Of a DNA stretch of 64,000 bases, positions 49,862-61,312 are shown one piece after another. Every line of letters starts with the position of its first letter. Position 1 is the first letter of the stretch. The notes under the pieces are model-generated. The model saw nothing but the letters and a program-made list of their open reading frames with translations, did no database searches and had not been told where the DNA came from. The DNA comes from Parasponia andersonii (Eukaryota > Streptophyta > Magnoliopsida > Rosales > Cannabaceae), in the NCBI GenBank assembly GCA_002914805.1, contig JXTB01000225.1, positions 268,622-332,621 of the forward strand, given 5' to 3'. The translations under genes were made by a program, and so were the position numbers.

Positions 49862-52800
49862 TTTAAGCTTCAGATTCGTTTGGGATCTTGCCTGTGATAT
49901 TTTGGTGTTTAAAAAATGGTTTTGAAAAAGTGTTTGACAAATACCTTATACATCACTTAGGAATTGGCTAAATATATTGTCTTTATTCTGATTCATCCTG
50001 AGTCATTCGTTTATCTTCCTAAAGCGGAACTCTAAAATCTTTGGGATAGTTATAACCCTGAAATTATAGTCTCAGAAGTATCGGGGATGACATGAGACTA
50101 GTGAATTCTACTCCTGTCGAAATTCCTCAATTCAAATGGATATTTATTCTTGTACTCGTATATCCATTTTTATAATAAGTTATATGAACCTTGTGGATTC
50201 TAAGATAGAAATTCAATGTCTTGTGTCTTGATTGATATGACTTGAAATTATTGGAGTTTGTGGTGTTGTAATTTGAATTTCTTAGAAATTGTTTATATAA
50301 GACTAACTAGTTTGAGTGTCTAGTAGTATTTTGTTATAATTTTGTATCATACATTGGTTAGGCTTTTTAGTGGACATGACATACAAGTTTTCATGCATGA
50401 ATTGATTTAATAATATGAACTTGGTTAAAATAAAATATTTTTTTTTCTAGTCTTACCAAGTTTACTTTTTATAAGAAAATTCTTGAATTAGTGGAATCTA
50501 ATTGATTAATAAATTGGTATGATAGTTGTATTTACATGAATGTTGCATTGTACTAATTTTGTTAAATTTATTTATATGGCCCTTAAATGTAGAAATTTTG
50601 GAAATTTTGAAAACTGGTTAGACTTAAAACTTGATTAAATGGTTTTGAAACTTGGAAAATTCCAAATTGATAATTTTGGTTTTTAAATGCGGTAGACATT
50701 TGTATTTGACTAATGAATTATCTTTCTTTTCAAAGGAACTATATATATTTTAATTTTGAGTAATGATTAGGTGTAAGTGATCCATTTTTTTAAGGACTGT
50801 ATCCTATATAAATATATATATATATAAGTAATAGTACCACTTTGAGTTTGGGGTTTGTAAAATTGCCAGTATTATAAAATTTGAAATTTTTTTTTTTCTT
50901 AAAACAAATTGTGGTACTAGTAAGATTTTATTGCATATTTAGTGGTATCAAATTGAAAATGCAAGTCTTTACTATCAAGTAAATTTTTTATAAACTTAAG
51001 GTTCCCAATAATTGTCTAGTTTTAAAATATAGTAGATATTCTTGCTAAATATTCTCCAACTTCTACGTGTCACTTGATTTTAAATTTAAGGGAAGCTTTG
51101 GAAAATAAATTTACGAATTGACTTGGAAATTAAACATAAAATGTTTATGGAAAAATATATGTGGAAACTTTGGACAACAAAGTTGAATTCTTGGAAAATT
51201 TTTTATGTGATTTAATATGATATGCATATAAAATTTTGAAAGCTTATGCATATATTTTTAAAAGTCAAATATATAATATCTTGTGGTAAGAATTTTATTA
51301 AGTAAAATTGGTTATGCTAATTTGTTTGGAACCTTGTATAAATTGAAAAATTTTATATTATGAAAAATCAGCTTGGAAGTTTTGCAAAATCTTGTCGTAA
51401 CGACTTTATGTGCTTTGTTATTTGGGTATATTTATTCTTCCAAACATCTTATTATATGTACGAATTGCTTTATTAAGCTATATATGATTTGATATTGAAT
51501 AGATTATTGAATCCTTATTGGTTAATAGATATTTGTTGATTAGTTAAGTTAAGTTGGGTTGACTTTACTTTGTTGGTCTTAATTGGATAATTGAGCACTT
51601 GTATGGTTGATTTGATTTGATATCCTAAGTATTAGGAACTCCTAGAGTCGGTAGCTTGGGGTGATATCTCATTGAAGTTTTTGAATAAAAGTATTTTTGA
51701 TTTTAAATACCTAAGCTTTCGAGAGACTTAGGTGGTGCATAATTATACGTGGTATATTCTTTGAAATAAAAATTAAAACTTATGAAACTTGGATTTTCTA
51801 ATAGGTAAGAGCTATGGATTAATATACCTCGATTTGATGTTTAGTAAATTCTGAATATGCATATTGATGTGTTATATTTTCTTTGAAATTAAAATTTGAA
51901 CTTTTAAACTCATGGAGTTGTGCATATTATAAATTAGTTGGCTATATAAAAAGATTATTTTCTCTAAACATACTTTAAAAGATTGAGTGAAGTTTATTAA
52001 AAAAAAAACCCACTACACTTGACACACTCTATTATTTTCTAAAATACTTTATAGATTCTTCTTATTGTTAAAATGCCTTTTAAAACTGTTTTTAATAAAA
52101 TTATCAGAGTGTGATACCTCAAAGTTATAAATCTTAAAAAAAGCCTCGCTTAACATTTACCTAAATTTTTTTTATTAATAAAGAACTATGAGAAGTTATT
52201 TGCATCACATGGTTTACCAACAAAAAAAAAATATTTTTTTGAATCTCATAGAGAGACTTGTTTGAAAACTATAGAAAAGATTTGAAATTTTGAGAAAATT
52301 TCTATTATGTTTAACTATTAAAAGAAATTGACATGTTTTAAATATTTGATAGTTTAATTAGTAAACTATATATCAAGTGAGAAACTTCTTCTTGTCCTAC
52401 TTATTTAGCTTAGTAAGTGGAATTGATGTAATAGACACGAAATGGATTAATTGATGATGACAAGAATCAATCTTGTCGATGTATTCCTTATTGGCGTTTA
52501 TGAGTCAGTACTACATGTGGTACTTTGTTTAAGTTTACTTTTGAGAGTTTTTCGAGACTCTAATTAAAATCTATTGTAGATTAGAGTCATCGTTGAGTTG
52601 GTTAGTATTGAGTTAACTTTATGACTCATTACTTGATTTGAGATAGATCAAAGCATCATTATGGTAGTATAATTGATGGCATAGGGATCAGTTCACTCGT
52701 GAGTCTATACTGAGAGATATTGAACTCTTACAATTATATTTTAAAAAAGAATACTTGAAGTTCAAGTTTGGTTTATCTATAGCTAAGGTAAGACTTTATT

Positions 52801-53972
52801 GTGAACTGGTGTAATATTCCTATATATCCTTGATTTTGTATCACATGTTCTAAAAAAAATATTTTTGAAAAAAAAAATCGTTTATGATTTTCAAAACGAA
52901 ATAAGGTTAGATGGGAAACATGTGTCGCTGCAGAAATAACCTAACCTTATTTTTGGGGCATTATAGTATTGTTAATAGTTTTATTTGCGTATTGGGTATT
53001 GAGCTATTTTTATTTGACTTCCTTTTTATTCCAAAGACTTAGAGAGTCTTTGGAGGTGATTGATGATTTAGAATTATTATTATAATCCTTTATTGGGTAA
53101 AGAGACTTAGAGAGTCTCTGAGTTTAATTATGGTATGAGTTAATACCTTGTGATATTACTTTGGATAAAGGACTTGGGAGGGTTTTGGACTATATTTGTT
53201 ATGTGGATACTTGTATTTTATATACGTAGACTGCAGTGGTCCTATTGACATTTGTTGTGCTAAGTACTTCTATGTTAGACGTTTCCATTCATAGTGATTT
53301 TAGTCTTGTTCTTGACTAGAAATATCTTGTGTACATGGTCATTACTCGTTCGTTATAAGGAACAATAAATGACTTATGTCATTGTATTCTTGTTGTCATT
53401 TTTGACCTCTAAACTCGTCTATCTTGTGTGTGGTGTAACACAAGTAAAATTATTTTCTACTCGAGACTTTGTTGAGTATTATCCTGTATTGTTGAGGAAT
53501 CTTGTTAGAATTTTTAGACTCAGTGATTGTTTAGGACTAAGTTTAACTGTAGACAAATGGAATGGTCCTAGTGTATTATTGATCTGGTGTGATTTAGGGA
53601 TGGTATTGTGCATACCTGATATTTGGTCTACTATACTGTATTCGTGCATAACAATCATTGTTCTGATCATAGAAGTCTTATGTTTCCGAATTCTAGTCTT
53701 GATTAACATTACTATTTCTACGATTAATTACCAATTTGGGGGTCATTGTTTCTAAATCTCATGTAATACTAGGTCTTTTGTGTACATCCTTGTCATATAC
53801 CTTTGTATGGCATTGGTATACTGGCAAAATCCTAACACTAAGTGTGAAGTGCATGTTTTACACTTCTTGATTTAACCAGTGATTGATTTGCTACTCCTAC
53901 ATCCTATAACAAGTGATTTACTCTCTTTTGACTGTTATCCCCTATTGTTTTACTTGTACTCTTATTGTGTTT

Positions 53973-54008
53973 GAATTTCGGGACGAAATTCTTTTAAGGA
54001 TGGAAGGA
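53973..54008 (+). other. Pol-end relic and polypurine tract
   Basis: gaatttcgggacgaaattc followed by ctttt and aaggatggaagga, ending at the TG of the 3' LTR. This order is the usual one at the end of plant gypsy elements; the purine run has been interrupted by substitutions. Confidence 0.7.
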
Positions 54009-54269
54009 TGTAAAACCTCTTAAATTGTATAAGGGTAATATGGCCTTTTGACTAAATTTTTCAAAAAAATAATGATGAATTTGGACAGAATTTTTGCCTA
54101 GATTCTTTGAGGTATAAGTGTGAAGAAAGTATGAAATTTGGGGTTAAAGTATAATTTTTCGAGGGCAAAATTTAAAAGAAATTTTAAAAACTGGGTTAAA
54201 ACATAAATGAGCAAAACAGTGCCCAAATTTCTTTTAAATCCTTGCACTTCTCCCTCTTCTCCCTTGAGA

Positions 54270-55298
54270 AACAATGCCAATCTTGCCAACTCAAGGGTTG
54301 TTTAGACTTCGGTGACAACTTCACCTAAATCAGGTTGTTTATGAATCTGGTGCCAACCTCACCTATGTACGGGTTATTTATGACTCCGATGCCAACCTCA
54401 TCTCAACTCAAATAGTTTTACAATATAGGAGTGAATACACTCACAAACTCTCCTCACAAAGTAATTAATACTATTTTCGCCTAAGAGATTTGAGAACAAT
54501 ACAATATAAATGCTCTAAGTTTGGCTCAATATGATTTGAAAGTTAAAATGAAGTAAAAGAGAGCTTTTACATTTAGAAACTGATTAGAAATCAATGTAAG
54601 TTTGTATTCTCTCCTTCTATGTCGTCAAACTTGGCTCTATTTATAGATATCTTTAAAAACTAGCTATTTTCGACTGTTATTGGCTGTCTGCAAGAACAAT
54701 GGTCAATCATCCCAAAAAGTGGTCGATTATTTTTACTAGTCGTTGAAATCTGATAGTGACGTTTAGTTCCAATGATCTAATGGTCGTGATGTATTAGTCG
54801 ACCACCAGTGGTGGACCATTTTAGGACTAAAAACCATGGTTTGGTTTCCTTGGTTCCTTTTTGATCGATATTTTAAATCCCATTATTTTTCAAATATTTT
54901 TATCACTAAAAATAGACTTTTTGAGGGAATTTTGGCTGCATTAAAAATGATATTTATTTTTAAACTTCTAAAATAAAGTAACCATTTTAACCTTAAGATA
55001 GTTTAAAAATACTTTTAAAAGTATGAGAAATTTTTTTTGAAAATATGAGCCAACGCAAAGAGAATCTATGTACAATGAGCTAAATCAAATTCAAGATGAA
55101 GATATGAAATATACCCTATTTAGACATGGCCTTATATCTTGATTTTCCATCTTCAAGCTTGATTCCTTGATTAATTTGAGTTAAAATTTTTAAAACTATT
55201 TCACTACACACTTAAGGTAAATCATTAGTAATAAATCAAATATTTGTTATCTTCAAAATAATAGCGAGTAAGATTGAAATCTTAATTTCTCAACATGA
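54270..55298. mobile_element. Unrelated segment replacing the middle of the 3' LTR
   Basis: The segment is bordered by inverted short ends (ttgagaaac at the left and tttctcaaca at the right), as in copia LTRs whose ends read TTGAGAAA...TTTCTCAA. It begins with three imperfect 37-39-bp repeats (54297-54410) and includes gctctatttatagatatc at about 54635. It may be a solo copia LTR accompanied by deletion of the host LTR middle. Confidence 0.5.
54297..54410. repeat. Three 37-39-bp tandem repeats
   Basis: Units start gttgtttagac, gttgtttatga and gttatttatga and each contains gccaacctcacct or a close variant. They lie inside the foreign segment of the 3' LTR. Confidence 0.8.
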
Positions 55299-55940
55299 AT
55301 TATTGGACTGTGATTTCCACTTGGATTTTATGAATTGTTTTGAATTGACCACTAACCGTGCATGACATTCAACATGAGTATATTTCTTATGTATAAAGAC
55401 TTGATTCTCTACTGAATATTCACGCGCTTACCTCTTATTTCCTCCCACTTTCAGGTGTTAATTTATTTTTGGGATAATTGTCTTGGTATCTTGGCATGCA
55501 TACATGGTATATGCTTGCAGTTCTATTCCTCTTTATTGATTGGTTCTCACTCTATATCATCTTTCTTTTCTATGTCAAATTTATTTAGCCAATAATAGTA
55601 TATTTATTAGGTAGATGTATGAGGATGATTTTTACTATTAAATTGAGTATTTAGGGATACAAATGATTTTATGTAAATTATTTGGACATTGAACCTAATG
55701 TTTTAATTTGACTCATTTTACTAAAGTTTATGAATTTACAAATGTTTCTAAATTAATAATTAGAATTTCCTATAAGCTCTAAGTGAAATATCTTCTTAAA
55801 AATTTATATTAATGAAAGGTTTCCTTAAATTCGAGTTTCACTTCCTTTTGAGGATTAAAAATTTAAAATTTCAATTACTAAATTTTCTAGAATTTTAGAA
55901 AACTACTATTTATTACTATTTTAATATAAAATTACTAAAA

Positions 55941-55975
55941 GTCACGATCAGAAACCTTAGATTTCTGATCGTGAC
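55941..55975. repeat. Hairpin at the end of the 3' LTR
   Basis: gtcacgatcagaaa and tttctgatcgtgac are perfect 14-bp arms around a seven-base loop. The 5' LTR has only gttgtgac here, so the inverted arm is an addition specific to this end. Confidence 0.9.
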
Positions 55976-56197
55976 ATCTATTTCTATTTTCACATTAAGT
56001 TGGAGAGAGATATTATAGAAGTGACTGCAGGTAAAAACTTATATTTTGAATGTCGGGAAAGCATCCAAAGCACTAGAACAAAAATTCTATTTTTTTTCAT
56101 AAAAAAAATACTTGTTAGGTTATGGGAAAATTGCATAATTAATCTTTGTGTGTTTTCATATTTTTGCCAAAAGGAGAACATTTGTACGTCTAGGGGG

Positions 56198-57045
56198 CAG
56201 TGGCGAGCCACATTAAGGCAAGGGAGGAAATACTTCCCGCCCTGGATTTTTTGAAAAAAAAAAATCTTTACAATTATATATATAGTATTTATATATTAAA
56301 TTAATTAGTTCTTAATTTTTCTTATTAAATTAAAATTTTTGACTTTTAACCCCATTAAAAATTAGATTAGTGACTTCTCTAATCTATAATATTATCAATA
56401 TCTTTAATTTGAAATTTTTAATGGCTTATCTTCATCTCTTTTTCCTTCTATTTTTTTCTCCCTAACTTTTACCAACAAATTATTCATTTCTTTAAATTTA
56501 TTGTTGTAAAAAACTAGCGATTGTTATGTTATACTAGGCCACGGATACATGTGAGATTTGTGGTATTTACAGACATATTTTTTGGTAAATTTGTCTATAT
56601 ATTTCATATTTGTATATTTAATAAGATTTTCAATTCACTGACATATTTAGTTTTGATGTTTTATTTGTAATACATATGTATTATGTAAAAAGAACATATT
56701 TGTACATCTTATATCATTTTTGTTTTCTTCTCCTAGTTCGTAGATTTTATAAAATAGTTAGGTGAGATTTTTATTTATAATTTAGAAAGTACTTTAAATG
56801 AAAACTTTATTCTATGCATGAGAAAATAATGATAATATAACATCAAATAGTACGAGAATCACCTTTACATATTTTATTACAAATACAAAGTTAGAAAAAT
56901 TAATTTTAGAATAAAATCTAGATATTTGCGATTAAATTTAAAAAATATGTAAACAAATTGACTTTTATTGAATATTTATTTAAGCAAACTAAAATGTTGA
57001 TTTCTATTTTTGTCCCCGTAAAAGAGATTTCTAGCACCGCTACTG
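56198..57045. mobile_element. hAT-like non-autonomous element
   Basis: The left end cagtggcgagcc and the right end, reverse-complemented, cagtagcggtgc, form an imperfect inverted repeat. The left subterminal part (aaggcaagggaggaaatac) resembles a common plant hAT-like family. The body is AT-rich and non-coding. An adjacent 8-bp duplication was not seen. Confidence 0.5.
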
Positions 57046-58062
57046 TACGAGAGAAAAAGCCAAACTGTTGATTTAATACTTCTTTTGGGGGAAAAAGATT
57101 CTCTCTGTTCAACACACATTTGAATATGATTTGGTACAGATTTCAAAAAAATTAATAGTAATACTTAGTGCAAAATACAATTAATTTTGTTCTCAGTAAG
57201 CACGGGAAAATTCCATGTATAGAATGAATATATACATAAAACATTATTTGATAATTAAATATAAGATAAATTATGATTATTGGTACCATGTAATTGACTA
57301 CTTAAATAATGCATATTTTATTGTGTCTGTCAGCATTATTGAAGTTTTTTGTATGTGTTTAGTTTCTTTAGTATTAATAATAAAGGATAAACTTGCATTT
57401 TTATTCATTAGTTTTGATTAGTACATTGAGGAAGAAGAAATTTAAAAGAAAATCAAAATTTTAAGGTTTTGATTGTAATTTTCCATAAACAAGCACTTTT
57501 GTGTTGAGAAAACTGTACCATGGTTCATGGTACACCATAATAAAGCCATATTTAATGGCTAATAAATGACTTGTAATGTTCTCATTACCCAAAGAAAAAA
57601 AAAAGACTTGTAATGTTCCTTTTTTTTTTTTTATTTATTTGAAAGTGACTTGTAATGTTCATTCAAATAGTTCAACAAACATGAAAAAATTTAAATTACC
57701 GACCTTCAATATCCAGAGAGGATATATATTGATGATAACCATAATATGAACATATGAACTTAGGGCAAAAAGTGTCCCAAAACATATACCGTATATTCAG
57801 GCATGCGTAAGAATCCTACCCATCAGAATAAAGTACGATATAAGTTCAAAGTTTTATAAGAATGCGAGTCATCGTTCATCCAGCAAACTGCAGCACACAC
57901 ATGAGATGGTTTGACCAGTAGAGATGGTTTGAACAAGAGTGCATTGAGGAGCTTTGAGTGCGCTTCAACAAGATACAGGTTAGATTATTTCCTGAAGGAC
58001 TGTCTTAGAAAATATTAAGTTTAACATATATACTGTACTTTCAATCCAAAGGACTGAATGTC
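57046..58062. other. Spacer with a small hairpin
   Basis: AT-rich DNA. A perfect 9-bp palindrome arm pair (tgtaccatg-gtt-catggtaca) lies at about 57514-57534. A repeated gagatggtttga occurs at 57902 and 57920. No gene. Confidence 0.5.
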
Positions 58063-58248
58063 GAGGAATGCTGCGCTCTCTTTTGTACTTTATTTTGTAT
58101 TCTCTCAGTCTCACTGTCTAAAATATAGATTTTATTATAGTTTATTATATTATTAAAATATTAAATTGGATAGTAGAATCTACGTGTCAGACTGTGAAAT
58201 TGGAGAGTATAAAAGAGAGTAAAAAAGAGAACATGTTTAGCATTCCTC
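58063..58248. mobile_element. 186-bp fold-back MITE
   Basis: The arms of about 60 bp are inverted: gaggaatgct, then ctctctttt, tctctc and tctcac from the left, mirrored from the right edge that ends agcattcctc. Nine-base flanks share gaatgt only, so the target duplication is suggestive at best. Non-coding. Confidence 0.7.
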
Positions 58249-58398
58249 ACGAATGTATATAGAGATTAAAAACTATATTACTTGAATATGTTTTATAACA
58301 AAACTAGGCACACGATTTATAAACTAGGCATGTTGGGTGATTAGAATCTTAATTTTGTATACATGGCTATTTGTGCGATAGAATCAAGTAAATATTTA

Positions 58399-60042
58399 TG
58401 TCACGACCCAAGCTCCGTGCCAGTGGCAGAAAGAGAATTTCATAAATAGAAATTTAAAAGTTGTTTTTAAAAAATTTTATAAAATAATTTTAAAGTAAAA
58501 TTTCTACAATTTTATGATCACTATTAGATATAGATTGTTGATGAAAATTTATTAAAATAAATCAAGTATCATTATCAGCAGTCTCACAATTCAGCATATT
58601 AATTATACAGACTGAGTCTGTGAAATAGACCCTTAAGCTTTTAATACAAGCCATGATAATTAAATATAGTTTATCGTAAATAGTTACCGATTCTCAGTAA
58701 GGTAACTAGCCTCTTACTATTCTGCTCTTGTAGTTCCAAAGTTATACCGAGTACTACATGAGAGGAGAAAAGTAAGAGGAGAGTATTTACATACTCAGTA
58801 GGAATTCAATTACTTTTTGGATGTAATTTCTCAAACGTACATAGTTAGTACACTTAAATCCATTTATAAATAAAATTTATAAATCATTAGTATTTAGAAT
58901 AATCACATGTTCAAAACCAAATCCAAAACCACATCATTGTATATATCAAACATCAGCAGATAAATAAGTGAATTCTCATCCTCCCTCACAGCCCTGTAAT
59001 ACCTCTGTAGTAGAGGTACCCAACATCCTGATACTACACGTAGGCGTATCAGATAAAAACTTATGCATAGGCATAGGTCTCTCATCTAATACTGTAGTAA
59101 CTCACCAGTGATCTAAAAATACCACGATGCTATAATGAAACTCAAGTATGTGATCCTATGATATATATACAATGTAACAGTTTATAACAACTATACATCC
59201 AATATTCAAATCATGTTTTAAAAATTCAACTTGCTATTATTTTAGGATTTAATACATATGAGTGGCACAATACTGTTTTATTCCCAAATCACAATGTAAA
59301 AATATGCATAATAATTTACACAGTCTAATCTCACTATAACCCAACAATTTACATCAATTAATCAAACCATCGTAAAATTACGTTTTTTTACAAATAAGTT
59401 TTAATACAATTAAAATCCAAAGCAAATATAAACATTAAATAATCGAATCTCTATCTCAATATGGTAACAATACTAAGCTAATAACGCTCGAAGCATTCTC
59501 TATTGGTCACTCTGGTGTTTGAATAACAATTTTCGGTTCGTGGTAAGTCCACTTGAAAACCTGACTTTTCACTGAAGCCTCAAATGAAGAAACAGAGGTC
59601 ACCATTGAATTCAGAAAATCCAAAAAAGAGAGGTTAGATATATACATTGTCAAAAATAAGTCCTAGTATGGGACCGACCTATGGTACACAAAACGGTGTA
59701 GTTTTGAGTTACGAAATTCTAATTTTCGTTTTACTTCGAAACATAGTGGTATTTTATCTCAAAATTCATTTCTAAATCTCACTGAGTCCAAATTCGAAAT
59801 TGGAATTCAGTTTCGAGCATTAGCTACGCTCACAAATTCAAAAATTACAATAATACCACTTTTTGTAAATATTTAGAAAAATGTGCTCTTTTTCTAACTA
59901 AAATTAACTGTACTTTTGGTTATTGTTTTTACTTCTACTAACATTTATTATTCATGATTTGTAACTCTCTTTTACGTTATATATTTACCTTGAGTAAATA
60001 AATTACTTAACCAAAATAATTACGTAAATATCACTTTTTACA
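58399..60042 (-). mobile_element. Antisense gypsy LTR
   Basis: It starts tgtcacgaccc, the inverse of a gypsy LTR end, and contains gagtatttacatactcag at about 58780. Reverse-complemented, that matches the ctactgagtat...tactc block of the LARD-like LTR. The first 290 bp match the fragment at 41411-41700. The far end near tcactttttaca is approximate and no target duplication or partner was found, so it is a solo or partial LTR of a related family. Confidence 0.6.
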
Positions 60043-61312
60043 AAGATAGTAAAAGTGATAAAAGTGGTAAAAATTTTATCGGGGATGAATTTAGCCGAGC
60101 AATCACTTGGAAGTGGTTGGAGTTGACGGAAGTTTTGTCAACAATAAATTTAGGAAAATTGCAAGATGTGACTTGTGTGTGAAAATGGTTAATTAACTAA
60201 AGTAAACAAAGAGACAAGAATTTTATAGTGGTTCAGCCCCAAAAAAGATGAGCCTACATTCACTGTTTTTCACTATTTTCTGGAGAATTACAAGAACTTA
60301 AAATTACAATATGTTGTCCGGAAAGAAGAAGCAAGAATTTAAAAGGTTCTCCCAAAAATTCCCCAAAAGATCCCTAATCGAAATATTGAACTCCCTTTAT
60401 ATAGGTGAGGATAGCTCAATGTTTCCCAATTGTGAGAATGGGTAACTGTATAATCAGGCAATACAATTTGAGTAACAATATAACTGGGTAATCACTTAAA
60501 TGAGATGACTGGTCGATCTTTAAAGAGAAACTTTTATTTCCCATTCTTTGTAGGTTACCCGTTTGACGAAGCTTTGTCTAGTTTCCTTTTCATTCTGGTC
60601 GCACTTAACTTGTTTGGAGGAGGTCGCATTAACTTATGTGGTAGAGGTTGTACGTAACTCTTTTGAAAGAGGTCGCACTTAATCTTACTTATGCGACCTG
60701 ACACTCACTTGGTTAACTTTTCTCTTTATGGTATTGAGCAACATATAGGATTTTAGACCGCACAATAATTGCCCCCCAGCTTCATTAGTTCGTTAGGACA
60801 AAATGGAGCTTCCTTCTTCTATAAGTGCGAGCTTTAAAAATGCGATGTCATGACCTAGATTTGAGACCCTTGAAGAGTCACCAGATCTCAAATCTCACAT
60901 TTTCAAGATCACGCGTACCTTTTTCTAACAGATAAAACCACGTGTCATCTTTTCTAAGAAGAATAGAAAAACTCGAGGAGATTTTTCCCTTCTTTTTCCT
61001 TGTTAAATAGACATAATAGTAGCAATGATGCCAGCTGTTTTCTTAAATCAAATCGTTTCAAATTTTGAAAAGATACCGATTTAATTTCGGAAAAACCAAA
61101 TCCCGCATGAACTTCGGTTTTTGGATTTGAAAATTAAATACCTTGATCTACGGCTGTGACTTGACGACGCTCGAGATATATATATCGAAAACTAATCCGC
61201 CTCCTCAAAAAACCTATCGTCTGCTATTTCTCTCGAAACCCAAAGTATTCACAGAGCAATCCTTCCGGCGTCGTTCTATTTCTCAGCTTGCACAACTTTG
61301 TCATCTTCTCCG
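60043..61312 (+). mobile_element. Probable LTR and leader of a further retroelement
   Basis: This precedes the transposon-associated gene and has features often seen in plant LTRs, such as tatagtggttcagccccaaa at about 60217-60236. The partner LTR would lie beyond 64000. Boundaries and primer site were not found. Confidence 0.35.

Larger units (their letters stand above)
47647..55976 (+). mobile_element. 8.3-kb non-coding LTR retroelement (LARD-like), gypsy-derived
   Basis: The two ends carry related LTRs: 47647-49845, and 54009-55976 with its middle replaced. The flanks are TCTAT on both sides (47642-47646 and 55977-55981), a perfect 5-bp duplication. A degenerate primer site (49850-49861) follows the 5' LTR, and a polypurine tract (53996-54008) precedes the 3' LTR. 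The 4.16-kb interior has no gag or pol. The longest frame (53369-53755) has no recognised domain. The words gaatttcgggacgaaattc (53973-53991) just before the polypurine tract are a piece I recall from the end of plant Ty3/gypsy pol genes. Long LTRs around a large non-coding interior define LARD elements, which must be mobilised by an autonomous relative. The LTRs have diverged visibly, so the insertion is not recent. Confidence 0.85.
54009..55976 (+). repeat. 3' LTR of the LARD-like element
   Basis: Starts tgtaaaacctcttaaattg and ends atcgtgaca. It matches the 5' LTR at 54009-54269 and 55299-55940. The 1.25 kb found between these blocks in the 5' LTR is missing and about 1.03 kb of other DNA takes its place. 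Confidence 0.85.

Noticed and set aside
53369-53755. 128-codon frame in the interior of the LARD-like element
   Set aside because: Hydrophobic composition driven by T-rich DNA, no recognised domain, and no codon-use signal. It is probably chance.
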